Shown here: positions 1 through 9,072 of the stretch, piece after piece | How positions within the stretch are numbered: position 1 is the first letter of the stretch | Layout: each line of letters begins with the position of its first letter | Assembly (NCBI RefSeq): GCF_000359125.1 | Contig: NZ_CAAF010000002.1 | Location: forward strand, 1-40,447 | Direction: 5' to 3' | Source of the DNA: Mesorhizobium sp. STM 4661 | Lineage (GTDB): Bacteria > Pseudomonadota > Alphaproteobacteria > Rhizobiales > Rhizobiaceae | Length of the DNA: 40,447 nt | The notes under the pieces: model-generated | Databases searched by the model: none | Seen by the model: the letters and a program-made list of their open reading frames with translations, nothing else | Told to the model about the DNA's origin: nothing | Program-made: the position numbers and the translations under genes

Positions 1-57
1 GTTCACGGGGAGAAATGCCCGGTAGGGCAATAAGGGGCAGCGCCAACGCCTGGCGCT
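1..57. repeat. Truncated half of a rhizobial intergenic mosaic repeat, plus a short hairpin
   Basis: Bases 5-44 match the right half of the repeat at 25435-25492: an ACGGGGAGAAAT-like segment, then a CCGG..AGG segment, then AGGGGC and GCGCC. The left half lies outside the window. It is followed by a small stem-loop (AGCGCCA 39-45 with TGGCGCT 51-57) that could end transcription of an unseen upstream gene. Bases 58-125 show nothing further. Confidence 0.6.
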
Positions 58-125
58 TGAGGAGCGATGTCAACATCGCATATCTGCCTTTGCGGTCAGC
101 CCGGACCTTGGCTCAACGCTCATTT

Positions 126-143
126 TGTGATCAGATGATCACA
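126..143. promoter_or_regulatory. Predicted GntR operator upstream of the regulator gene (autoregulation)
   Basis: An 18-bp palindrome, TGTGATCA-GA-TGATCACA, with perfect 8-bp arms and a 2-bp spacer. Its arms and spacing are identical to those of the palindrome at 1191-1208, the only other copy I noticed. It lies about 63 bp before the preferred GntR start. Seen: the two palindromes. Inferred: they are the operators of the FCD-type GntR protein encoded between them. Confidence 0.7.
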
Positions 144-206
144 CTGCTTCGGCAGCGTGAGTCTGTTTGCACATAGCTTTTGTCGGCAACCAAGGAAAGC
201 GAAACC

Positions 207-935
207 GTGGCTCTGGGATTTGAACCTGTATCGGGACGCGTGACCGTTCAGGACGGCGTCTACCAGCAGCTTCGGCATGCCTTGATGGTCGGCAGCTTCG
301 ATCCGGGACAGGTGCTGACCATTGCCTCGCTGGCGGAAGCCTTCGGCACCTCGAACATGCCGGTGCGCGAAGCCTTGCGGCGACTGGCCGCGGAGAATGC
401 ACTGGAGATCTCGCAGAACGGCTCGGCCTGCGTGCCGGTCGTCACCCGGGCGCGGCTCGACGACCTCTGCCGGGCGCGCGTTGCCGTCGAAGGCCTGGCG
501 GCCGAACTCGGGGCGCCACGCCTGACCGCTTCCGACATCGCCACCTTGCAGCGGATCACCGCCGACCAGCAGGCGATCGGGCGCAATGACAGCATCTATG
601 AACTGATCGCCAAGAACCAGCAATTCCACTTCACCATCTACCGCGCCTCCGGCTCCGACGTGCTGTTCCAGTTGATCGAGACGCTGTGGCTGCGCTTCGG
701 GCCCTATATGCGGCTGTTGTCCAACCATGTCGCGCCTTTGATGCGCGCCGGCACGATGGAGCCATCGGGACGGCATGTCGCTGTTATCGCGGCCCTCAGG
801 GACAAGGACATCGTCCGCGCTCGCGACGAGGTGGTGGCCGACATCACGGCCACCCAGGAGATGCTGCGTGCCATTTGTCCGGATGTGCCCGAGCCCAGGC
901 CGGTCGACTTCGCCGGCTTCGGCAGGGCTTCCTGA
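207..935 (+). CDS. GntR-family transcriptional regulator, FCD (FadR-like) subfamily
   Basis: DNA-binding regulator of about 242 residues. An N-terminal winged helix-turn-helix (about residues 8-70, with the typical MPVREALRRLAAE recognition region) is followed by an all-helical FCD ligand domain (about 75-220). FCD regulators bind organic or amino acid effectors and usually repress adjacent catabolic genes. I chose GTG 207 because AAGGA at 192-196 sits 10 bases upstream; a TTG at 180 would add nine residues but has no ribosome site. A palindrome at 126-143 precedes the gene, and the same palindrome lies just before the next gene, so autoregulation and control of the downstream PLP-enzyme/ABC locus is likely. 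The effector cannot be read from the sequence; an amino compound taken up by that transporter is a reasonable guess. Confidence 0.9.
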   Translation: MALGFEPVSGRVTVQDGVYQQLRHALMVGSFDPGQVLTIASLAEAFGTSNMPVREALRRLAAENALEISQNGSACVPVVTRARLDDLCRARVAVEGLAAELGAPRLTASDIATLQRITADQQAIGRNDSIYELIAKNQQFHFTIYRASGSDVLFQLIETLWLRFGPYMRLLSNHVAPLMRAGTMEPSGRHVAVIAALRDKDIVRARDEVVADITATQEMLRAICPDVPEPRPVDFAGFGRAS

Positions 936-972
936 CACCGGCGCTGGGCTGAGCGAAACTCCGGGAAAAGAC

Positions 973-1106
973 ACTAGAGCGGTTCATCGTTTCACGGAAA
1001 CGCCGAACCGCTCTATCTCTTTGTTTTTTGCGCAATTCCCTAGGGAAAGCGCTACGCGCTTTTCCCGGGAAAACCGTTTCACACTTTTCCTGGATTGCTT
1101 TGGTCT
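973..1106. repeat. Intergenic mosaic repeat with stem-loop (GAGCGGTTC family)
   Basis: TAGAGCGGTTC (975-985) pairs with GAACCGCTCTA (1005-1015), and the stem continues inward past two mismatches. A TTTGTTTTTTGCGCAATTCC module follows, then a second hairpin (GGGAAAGCGC from 1043 with GCGCTTTTCCC), and an end resembling TTTTCCTGGATTGCT. The copy at 27365-27475 has the same order of modules. From memory this is a dispersed rhizobial repeat. Lying between the GntR gene and its target, it may end the regulator transcript. Confidence 0.6.
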
Positions 1107-1190
1107 CGGCGCTGGACCAAGAAACAATCGCCTGATTTCGACCCGCGATCCGCATTTCTTAAGCCGCAGCGATTGATCCCTATCCTGTTT

Positions 1191-1208
1191 TGTGATCACT
1201 TGATCACA
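1191..1208. promoter_or_regulatory. Predicted GntR operator in front of the PLP-enzyme/ABC locus
   Basis: TGTGATCA-CT-TGATCACA, with the same perfect 8-bp arms and 2-bp spacer as the site at 126-143. It ends 17 bases before ATG 1226 and just upstream of the GGGAG ribosome site (1210-1214), where bound repressor would block transcription or initiation. The inference is that the locus is derepressed by the ligand of the GntR regulator. Confidence 0.72.
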
Positions 1209-1225
1209 AGGGAGCGAGACACGGA

Positions 1226-2365
1226 ATGTCAGGCTATTTTCTCTACCATTCGATCGGCACCTTTCCCGGCAAGGCGGAGCGCATGGCTGCTGCCTTGGCG
1301 GAATTCTCCGGCGTCTGGTCGGCGGAGGACGATGGCCAATGGCCGGCGGCGCTTGGCGCGCGGCAGCGTTTCATCGATGCCTGGAGCCGGCTGATCGAGG
1401 CGCCACAGGGCACGCTGACCACCGCCGAGAACGTCACTTCGGCGCTTTACAGCCTGATCGGGGCCTTGCCATCGAAGCGGCTGGCGGGCAAGCGCCTGCT
1501 GATCGCCGCCGACTGCTTTCCGAGCCTGCATTTCCTGCTTGCGGGTCTCGCCGAGCGTTTCGGCTTCACGCTCGATACCGTGCCGCCGCGGCCCGGCGAA
1601 AGCTGGGTCCGCGACGAGGATTTCATCGTCCGCTGGCAGGATGATGTCGGCCTCGCCTTGCTGACCTTCGTCACCTCGACGGCCTCGCACCGCTGCGACG
1701 TGGCGCGGCTTGCCGCTCATGGAAGCGCTATGGGCAGCATCGTCGGCGTCGACATCACGCAAGGCGTCGGCGTCGCGCCGTTCTCGGTTGCGAGGACGCC
1801 GGTCGATTTCGTCGTGTCGACCTCGCTGAAATGGCTGGGCGGCACGTCAGGCGCCGGCATCCTGCAAGTGACGCCCGATCTTCTGGCAACATGCCGGCCG
1901 GAGCTGCGCGGCTGGTTCAGCCAGCCGAACCCGTTCTCATGGGATCTCGACAGTTTTTCCTATGCAAGCGATGCCCGCCGTTTCGACCATGGCACGCCGG
2001 CGATCCTTGCCAGCGTCGCATCGCTGCCCGGCCTGGAATGGGTGGCCGAGACAGGCGTCGACGCTATCCGCGCCCAAAACACGGCGCTCGCGGAGCGCAT
2101 CATCGGTTGCGCGCTGGACAATGGCTGGGCGGTCCGTTCGCCGCTCGATCCAAACGAGCGCGGAGGCAGCGTCATGCTGACCTTGCCGCAAGGCGTCGAC
2201 CCGGCGAAACTCGTCTCCACACTGCGTTCCGAGCGGCTTTACTGCGACGCGCGCGGCGCGACGCTCAGGCTGTCGCCCGGCATGGTCACCACGGACGACG
2301 CGGTCGATGCGCTGCTTGCGCGTCTGCAAAACCTTATCGGTTCGCGGCAGCGCCGCGCATCCTGA
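1226..2365 (+). CDS. Class V aminotransferase / kynureninase-like PLP enzyme
   Basis: Cytosolic fold-type-I PLP enzyme of 379 residues. The Schiff-base lysine is K202 in STSLKWLGGTSG, and the aspartate that pairs with the pyridine nitrogen is D176 in GVDITQGVG; both match the class V/kynureninase arrangement. The ATG is preceded by GGGAG at 1210-1214. It is the first gene after the GntR operator and appears co-transcribed with the amino acid ABC binding protein and permease and a second, different PLP enzyme at 4088. That context suggests it acts on an imported amino compound, by transamination, beta-elimination or hydrolysis. It is not close enough to a characterised enzyme for me to name the reaction. 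True kynureninase is possible but unlikely, since no other tryptophan-degradation gene is present. Confidence 0.82.
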   Translation: MSGYFLYHSIGTFPGKAERMAAALAEFSGVWSAEDDGQWPAALGARQRFIDAWSRLIEAPQGTLTTAENVTSALYSLIGALPSKRLAGKRLLIAADCFPSLHFLLAGLAERFGFTLDTVPPRPGESWVRDEDFIVRWQDDVGLALLTFVTSTASHRCDVARLAAHGSAMGSIVGVDITQGVGVAPFSVARTPVDFVVSTSLKWLGGTSGAGILQVTPDLLATCRPELRGWFSQPNPFSWDLDSFSYASDARRFDHGTPAILASVASLPGLEWVAETGVDAIRAQNTALAERIIGCALDNGWAVRSPLDPNERGGSVMLTLPQGVDPAKLVSTLRSERLYCDARGATLRLSPGMVTTDDAVDALLARLQNLIGSRQRRAS

Positions 2366-2458
2366 TTTCAGGCGCCGCCTCGCCTGCAGCGTCACGGCGC
2401 TGAAAGGGGCGGAAGTGGAAAAGCGCCACAGGGAGTGGCCGAACCAGAGGGAAGCACC

Positions 2459-3250
2459 ATGTTGCATCGTCTAGGATTGATTGGCGTGATCATCGCCGCG
2501 GGCGTCGCCTTCGCGGCACCTGCCTCTGCCGACAAGATCGTGGTGGGCGCCTATCCGGCGAACCCACCATGGGAATACAAGACCGAATCCGGCTCCTTCG
2601 AGGGCTTCGAGATCGACGTCGCCAACGATGTCGCCAAGCGCATCGGCGCCGAGGCCGAATTCCAGGATCTCGGTTTCCAGGCGCTGTTCGCGGCGACCGC
2701 GTCGGGCCGCATCGATTTCGCCGTCTCGTCGATCTCGATCACCAATGAGCGGCTGCAGAACCAGGGCTTCACACAGGCCTATTACGACAGTGACGGCACC
2801 ATCGTCGGCAAGTCCGACTCGACCATCAAGGCGCTCGACGACCTCAAGGGCAAAACCATCGGCGTCATCGCCGGCTCGACCGGCGAAGCCTATATGAAGG
2901 AGAATGCCGAAAAGCTCGGTGTCGCCGAGACCAAGAGCTACAACGCCCAGCAGGATCTGCTGCTCGACGTGCAGAACGGCCGCATCGACGGCGGCGCCGG
3001 CGAGCTCGCCGGCTTCCTGTTCGCCATCAAGCAGATGCCCGCGCTCAAGATCCTGGTACGCATCCCGACCGGCGAGCGTTTCGCCATGATGACGAAGAAG
3101 AGCCATCCGCTGCTGGAGAAGGTCAACGACGCCATCACCGCAATGAAGAAGGACGGCACGATGGCTTCGATCCACAAGAAGTGGTTCGGCGTCGATCCGG
3201 AAGCCGGCACCAGCACGGTGACCCCGGGACCAATCCCGCAGGCTCAGTAA
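2459..3250 (+). CDS. Polar amino acid ABC transporter, periplasmic binding protein (family 3)
   Basis: Exported binding protein of 263 residues. The signal peptide starts MLHRLGLIG, with a hydrophobic core ending near AFAAPASA. The mature part is a family 3 solute-binding domain opening KIVVGAYPANPPWEY and containing the GFEIDVANDVAKRIG and SGRIDFAVSSISIT segments typical of polar amino acid binders. ATG 2459 is chosen because AGAGGGAAG lies directly upstream and the signal peptide starts there; a GTG 24 bases earlier would add residues before it. The gene follows the class V enzyme and precedes the cognate permease, from which it is separated by a strong hairpin. The ligand is unknown; presumably it is the substrate or product of the two PLP enzymes. 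Confidence 0.88.
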   Translation: MLHRLGLIGVIIAAGVAFAAPASADKIVVGAYPANPPWEYKTESGSFEGFEIDVANDVAKRIGAEAEFQDLGFQALFAATASGRIDFAVSSISITNERLQNQGFTQAYYDSDGTIVGKSDSTIKALDDLKGKTIGVIAGSTGEAYMKENAEKLGVAETKSYNAQQDLLLDVQNGRIDGGAGELAGFLFAIKQMPALKILVRIPTGERFAMMTKKSHPLLEKVNDAITAMKKDGTMASIHKKWFGVDPEAGTSTVTPGPIPQAQ

Positions 3251-3267
3251 GCCAGGCCTCTCGACAG

Positions 3268-3296
3268 GGCGTGCCGGCCACAGACTAAGGCACGCC
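3268..3296 (+). terminator. Intercistronic stem-loop between binding protein and permease
   Basis: GGCGTGCC (3268-3275) and GGCACGCC (3289-3296) form a perfect 8-bp stem around a 13-base loop, 17 bases after the binding-protein stop. Only scattered T residues follow, so it is more likely a partial terminator or 3'-end protector than a full stop. Such hairpins are known to keep binding-protein mRNA in excess over permease mRNA. Confidence 0.55.
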
Positions 3297-3361
3297 TCAT
3301 CTTCCATTCCCTGACAAGCCCGCTGCCGGCGGCGGGCTTGTCCACGCTATCGGGCGTTGCC

Positions 3362-4039
3362 ATGGAACTGATCGACACGTTCTTCAACTGGGGCATTCTG
3401 GTCAGGTCGTTTCCGATCCTCCTTCGCGGGCTCGGCAACACCATCCTTCTTGGCTTGGCCGCCATCGTGTTCGGCACCATCGCCGGGCTGGCGATCTGCC
3501 TGGTGCGCCTCTATGCGCCGAAGGTGCTGAGGCGGCTGGCCATCGGCTATATCGACATCTTCCGGGCGCTGCCGATCCTGGTGGTGCTGATCCTGATCTA
3601 CTACGCGCTGCCCTTTGTCGGCATCCGCCTGTCGTCCTTCGTTTCGGCGGCGCTGGCGCTGTCGCTGGTGCTTGCCGCCTTCACGGCCGAGGTCTGCCGT
3701 GCCGGCATCCAGAACATCCCGAAAGGCCAGTTCGAGGCGGCGGCGACGCTTGGCCTGCCGTTCTGGACCGCCATGCGCAAGGTGATCCTGCCGCAGGCGT
3801 TCCGCATCGTCGTGCCGCCGCTGACCAGCAACTGCGTCTCGGTGTTCAAGGACACCGCGCTTGCCTCGGTCGTGGCCATGCCGGACCTGTTGAAGCAGGC
3901 GACCGATGCGCAGGCGCTGATGGCCAATCCGACGCCGCTGATCGGCGCCGCGATCATCTATCTCGCCTTCCTTTGGCCGCTGGTACGCCTGGTCGGCTAT
4001 CTCGAAGAACGCAGCAAGAGACAGTCCGGCGCGCACTGA
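3362..4039 (+). CDS. Polar amino acid ABC transporter, permease (HisM/GlnP type)
   Basis: Inner-membrane permease of about 225 residues with five or so hydrophobic segments and the family's EAA loop (GQFEAAATLGLPFWTAMRKVILPQAFRIV, written here only as GQFEAAATLG...LPQAF) that contacts the ATPase. ATG 3362 begins MELIDTFFNWG. The ribosome site is weak (GGGCG), and a TTG at 3338 would add eight residues. It follows the binding protein across a hairpin and precedes the second PLP enzyme by 48 bases. Most such systems have either two permeases or one permease with an adjacent ATPase. Here there is one permease and no ATPase gene nearby, so a homodimeric permease using an ATPase encoded elsewhere is inferred. 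Confidence 0.87.
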   Translation: MELIDTFFNWGILVRSFPILLRGLGNTILLGLAAIVFGTIAGLAICLVRLYAPKVLRRLAIGYIDIFRALPILVVLILIYYALPFVGIRLSSFVSAALALSLVLAAFTAEVCRAGIQNIPKGQFEAAATLGLPFWTAMRKVILPQAFRIVVPPLTSNCVSVFKDTALASVVAMPDLLKQATDAQALMANPTPLIGAAIIYLAFLWPLVRLVGYLEERSKRQSGAH

Positions 4040-4087
4040 GCCCGGCACCACCATCTCTGCCATCCCATTGAATTGAAGGAGACGTCC

Positions 4088-5365
4088 GTGAACCAGCACC
4101 AGGCCCCGAAGGCGGACAGCGCCGCATCGTTCCCGGTCGATACGATCCGCTCCATGTTCCCCGCCTTGCAGCAGGCCGGCGACTTCATCTTCATGGACAA
4201 TGCCGCCGGGGCGCAAATCCCACAAAGCGTTCTCGACGCGGTGACCAACCATCTTGTGGCGCACAATGTGCAGCGCGGCGGCCGCTACGGCCGCAGCGTC
4301 ATGGTCGACCAGGCGATAGCCGACGCGCGCGAAAGCGTGGCTTTGCTGATCAATGCCTCCAGCCCCGCGGAAATCTGCTTCGGCATGAACGCCACCTCGT
4401 TCATCCGCCTGGTCAGCCTCGGCATCGGTCAGATGCTGCAGGAGCGAGACGAGATCGTCATCACCGACATGGACCATGACGCCAACATCGCCACCTGGCT
4501 GGCGCTGGAGCAGGCCGGCGCGAAGTTCAAATGGTGGCGCATGCGCGAGGACGGCAATCTCCATGTCGACGACCTCAGGCCGCTGGTCTCGGATCGCACA
4601 AGGCTCGTCGCCTGCACGGTGACGGCGCATTCGATCGGCTCGATCGTCGACGTCGCTTCCGTTGCCAAGATCGCGCATGCGGCCGGCGCCGAAGTGTTCC
4701 TCGATTGCGTGCATTACGGACCGCATGGCTTGATCGACGTGCAGGCCTGGGACTGCGACTACCTCGTCTGTTCCGGCTACAAGAATTTCTCGCCGCATAT
4801 GGGCTTCCTGTGGGGGCGTTTCGAAACGCTGACGCGGCTGCCGACCTTCCGCGAGGATTTCATCCCCGACGAGCCGCCCTACAAGGTCGAGGCCGGCACC
4901 TTCATCTACGAGAATGTTTCAGGCATGGATGCCGCGGTGCGGTATCTGGAATTGATCGGCCGCAATCTCGCGCCTTCAAACAACCGCTCGCGGCGCGACA
5001 ACATCGTCGCCGGCATGGGCGCCATCCGTGATTACGAACTGGTGCTGGCGCGCGAGATGCTGGCCGTGCTCAAGGATTGCGGGGCGACGATCTACGGCGT
5101 CGCCGACGAGGCCCGCATCAACGAACGCGTGCCGACCTTCTGCTTCAACATCGGCAAGCTGTCGCCACAACGGATCGTCGAGGAGATGGCCGAGATGCAG
5201 ATCGGCATTCGCGATGGCCACATGTATGCGCCGCGGCTGATGAAGCGCCTCAACCTCTCGATGGACAGCGGCGCCATCCGCGCTTCGCTGGTGCACTACA
5301 ACACGGTCGAGGAAGTGCACCGCTTCGGCGAGGCGCTGCGCGCCATTATCGCCCGGCTGTCCTGA
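4088..5365 (+). CDS. Class V PLP enzyme, cysteine desulfurase-like but lacking the catalytic cysteine
   Basis: Fold-type-I PLP enzyme of 425 residues, related to the cysteine desulfurase-like branch of class V aminotransferases. K232 in [11 protein letters not shown] is the PLP lysine; D206 in [11 protein letters not shown] pairs with the ring nitrogen. SufS-type desulfurases have a GHHCA-like active-site loop whose cysteine carries the persulfide. Here the aligned loop reads GHMYAP, with Y380 in that place, so desulfuration by the usual mechanism is unlikely. Racemase/epimerase, lyase or aminotransferase activity remains possible. GTG 4088 is chosen because AAGGAG (4076-4081) lies six bases upstream. 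It is the last gene of the GntR-controlled locus and ends 31 bases from the convergent dppF. Substrate unknown. Confidence 0.83.
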   Translation: MNQHQAPKADSAASFPVDTIRSMFPALQQAGDFIFMDNAAGAQIPQSVLDAVTNHLVAHNVQRGGRYGRSVMVDQAIADARESVALLINASSPAEICFGMNATSFIRLVSLGIGQMLQERDEIVITDMDHDANIATWLALEQAGAKFKWWRMREDGNLHVDDLRPLVSDRTRLVACTVTAHSIGSIVDVASVAKIAHAAGAEVFLDCVHYGPHGLIDVQAWDCDYLVCSGYKNFSPHMGFLWGRFETLTRLPTFREDFIPDEPPYKVEAGTFIYENVSGMDAAVRYLELIGRNLAPSNNRSRRDNIVAGMGAIRDYELVLAREMLAVLKDCGATIYGVADEARINERVPTFCFNIGKLSPQRIVEEMAEMQIGIRDGHMYAPRLMKRLNLSMDSGAIRASLVHYNTVEEVHRFGEALRAIIARLS

Positions 5366-5396
5366 TCATTCCGGCGCCTGCCTGACGGTCGCAGCG

Positions 5397-6223
<827 letters not shown>

Positions 6224-6227
<4 letters not shown>

Positions 6228-7081
6228 GAGACGGCTCCCGCGGCAGAAGGGGCCGGCTCGAACAGCATGTCGGAAATGGTCGGCAGCCGGTCGCCGACGG
6301 CGTTTTCCGGCAGCGCCGACAGCAGCGCGCGCGTGTAGTTGCTCTTTGGAGATTCGAAGAGCGAAAGCACGTCGGCCTCTTCCATCTTGCGGCCCTTGTA
6401 CTGGACGATGACGCGGTCCGCGGTCTCGGCCACCACGCCCATATTGTGGGTGATCATGATCAGCCCCATGCCGTATTTGGCTTGCAGGGAGACCAGCAGA
6501 TCGAGGATCTGCTTCTGGATGGTGACGTCGAGCGCGGTGGTCGGCTCGTCGGCGATCAACAGCTTCGGATTGCAAGCGATGGCAATGGCGATCATGACGC
6601 GCTGGCACTGGCCGCCCGACATCTGGTGCGGGAACGAGCTCAGCCGTTCCTCCGGATCGGCGATGCCGACCAGTTTCATCAGTTCGATGGCCCGCGCCCG
6701 GCGCTGGGCGCGGTCCATGCCCATGTGAAAGCGCAGCACCTCCTCGATCTGGAAGCCGACGGTGAAGCATGGATTGAGGCTGGCGATCGGTTCCTGGAAG
6801 ATCATCGAGATGTCCTTGCCGACGATCTTGCGCCGCTCGGACGGGCTGAGCCCGAGCAGGTCGACGCCGCCGAAGGCCATGCGGTCGGCCTTCACCGTCG
6901 CCGTGTTCGGCAACAGCCCCATCACCGCCAGCATCGCCACCGACTTGCCGGAGCCGGATTCGCCGACGATCGCCAGCACCTCGCGCGGCTCGATCGACAG
7001 ATCGATGCCCTGCACGGCCATGAACGGACCGGCGGCGGTATCGAAGGAGACGGTCAGGTTTTTGATCTCGAGAAGAGGCAT
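6224..7081 (-). CDS. dppD: Dipeptide ABC transporter, ATP-binding subunit DppD-like
   Basis: Cytoplasmic ATPase of 285 residues, partner of DppF. It carries Walker [12 protein letters not shown], a Q-loop in [12 protein letters not shown], signature [16 protein letters not shown], and Walker [22 protein letters not shown] 7081 starts [13 protein letters not shown], with a GAAGAGG ribosome site inside the end of dppC and five bases after its stop. Like DppF it is shorter than the E. coli protein (about 327) and ends soon after the [12 protein letters not shown] segment. Gene order permease-permease-ATPase-ATPase after the binding protein matches the classic dipeptide/oligopeptide operon. Confidence 0.9.
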
Positions 7082-7086
7082 GGTGC

Positions 7087-8004
<918 letters not shown>

Positions 8005-8005
8005 C

Positions 8006-9013
8006 TCACTGCACCCGGATGCGTGGGTTGATGACGGCGTAGAGCACGTCGACGATCAGGTTCACCGCCATGACGATCAGCGCGATGATCAGCAAACCGC
8101 TCTGGACGACGACATAGTCCCGCTTGCCGATCGCGTCGATCATCCACTTGCCGATGCCGGGCCAGGAAAAGATCGTTTCGGTGAGGATGGCGCCCGCCAT
8201 CAGCGTGCCGACCTGCAGGCCGATGGTGGTGACGACCGGGATCAGCGCATTGCGAAAAGCGTGGAGCCCAATGACGCGGCGCGGCGCCAGGCCCTTGGCA
8301 CGCGCGGTGCGGACATAGTCCTCGCCCAGCACCTCCAGCATCGCCGACCGCGTCTGGCGCGCTATGACGGCGAGCGGAATCGTCGCCAGCACGATCGACG
8401 GCAGGATCAGGTGACTGGCGGCGGACCTGAAAGCGCCGCTCTTGCCGGAGATCAGGCTGTCTATCAGCATGAAACCCGTGGTCGGCTTGAAGAAATACTG
8501 CAGGCCGATGCGGCCGGAAACCGGCGTCCAGCCGAGATAGCCGGAAAAAAAGATGATCAGCAGCAGCCCCCACCAGAAGATCGGCATCGAGTAGCCGGTC
8601 AGCGCCACGCCCATCGTCGCCTGGTCGAACCATGATCCGCGCTTGATCGCGGCGAAGATACCGGCGGGAATGCCGAGGAGGACGGCGATGATCAATGCGA
8701 TCGTCGCCAGTTCCAGCGTTGCCGGAAACAGCGCCTGGAACTCGCCGAGCACCGGCCGCTTGGTGGCGATCGATATGCCGAAGTCGCCGGTCAGGACCCT
8801 GCCGATATATTCGAAATACTGGATGACATAGGGCCGGTTGTAGCCAAATTGCTCGACAAGCTGTGCATAGCGCTCGGGGCTGACGCCGCGCTCGCCGGCC
8901 AAAGCAAGGATCGGGTCGCCCGGCAGAAGCCGAACGAAAGCAAACGCCGCCAGCGATATGCCGAACACGGTCGGAACGATCAAGGCGAGCTTATGGAGGA
9001 GATAGCGGAGCAT
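8006..9013 (-). CDS. dppB: Dipeptide ABC transporter, permease DppB
   Basis: Inner-membrane permease of 335 residues that closely resembles E. coli DppB from memory: LLPGDPILALAGERGVSPER near the N-terminus, LTGYSMPIFWWG in the middle, SMLEVLGEDY-type and ARAKGL segments, and the C-terminal NPRIR. About six hydrophobic helices are visible. It starts MLRYLLHKLALIVPTVFG at 9013, 59 bases downstream of the dppA stop across a long hairpin, and runs straight into dppC. It forms the pore with DppC. Confidence 0.94.
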   Translation of the reverse strand: MLRYLLHKLALIVPTVFGISLAAFAFVRLLPGDPILALAGERGVSPERYAQLVEQFGYNRPYVIQYFEYIGRVLTGDFGISIATKRPVLGEFQALFPATLELATIALIIAVLLGIPAGIFAAIKRGSWFDQATMGVALTGYSMPIFWWGLLLIIFFSGYLGWTPVSGRIGLQYFFKPTTGFMLIDSLISGKSGAFRSAASHLILPSIVLATIPLAVIARQTRSAMLEVLGEDYVRTARAKGLAPRRVIGLHAFRNALIPVVTTIGLQVGTLMAGAILTETIFSWPGIGKWMIDAIGKRDYVVVQSGLLIIALIVMAVNLIVDVLYAVINPRIRVQ

Positions 9014-9026
9014 CTTACTTCATAGA

Positions 9027-9056
9027 ACGGCGGCGCTGGAAGTCCAGCGCCGTCGT
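9027..9056 (-). terminator. Strong stem-loop between dppA and dppB
   Basis: Bases 9027-9039 pair with 9044-9056: 13 base pairs with one G-T wobble around a 4-base loop. It lies 17 bases after the dppA stop and 13 before the dppB start on the minus strand. There is no U-run downstream, so it is not a canonical intrinsic terminator. It probably protects the dppA mRNA end and lowers dppBCDF expression relative to dppA. Confidence 0.65.
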
Positions 9057-9072
9057 CCAATTTCTCGTGGAC

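Noticed and set aside
1226..2365. True kynureninase of tryptophan breakdown
   Set aside because: The fold matches, but there is no tryptophan dioxygenase or anthranilate gene nearby and the context is transport of an unknown amino compound.
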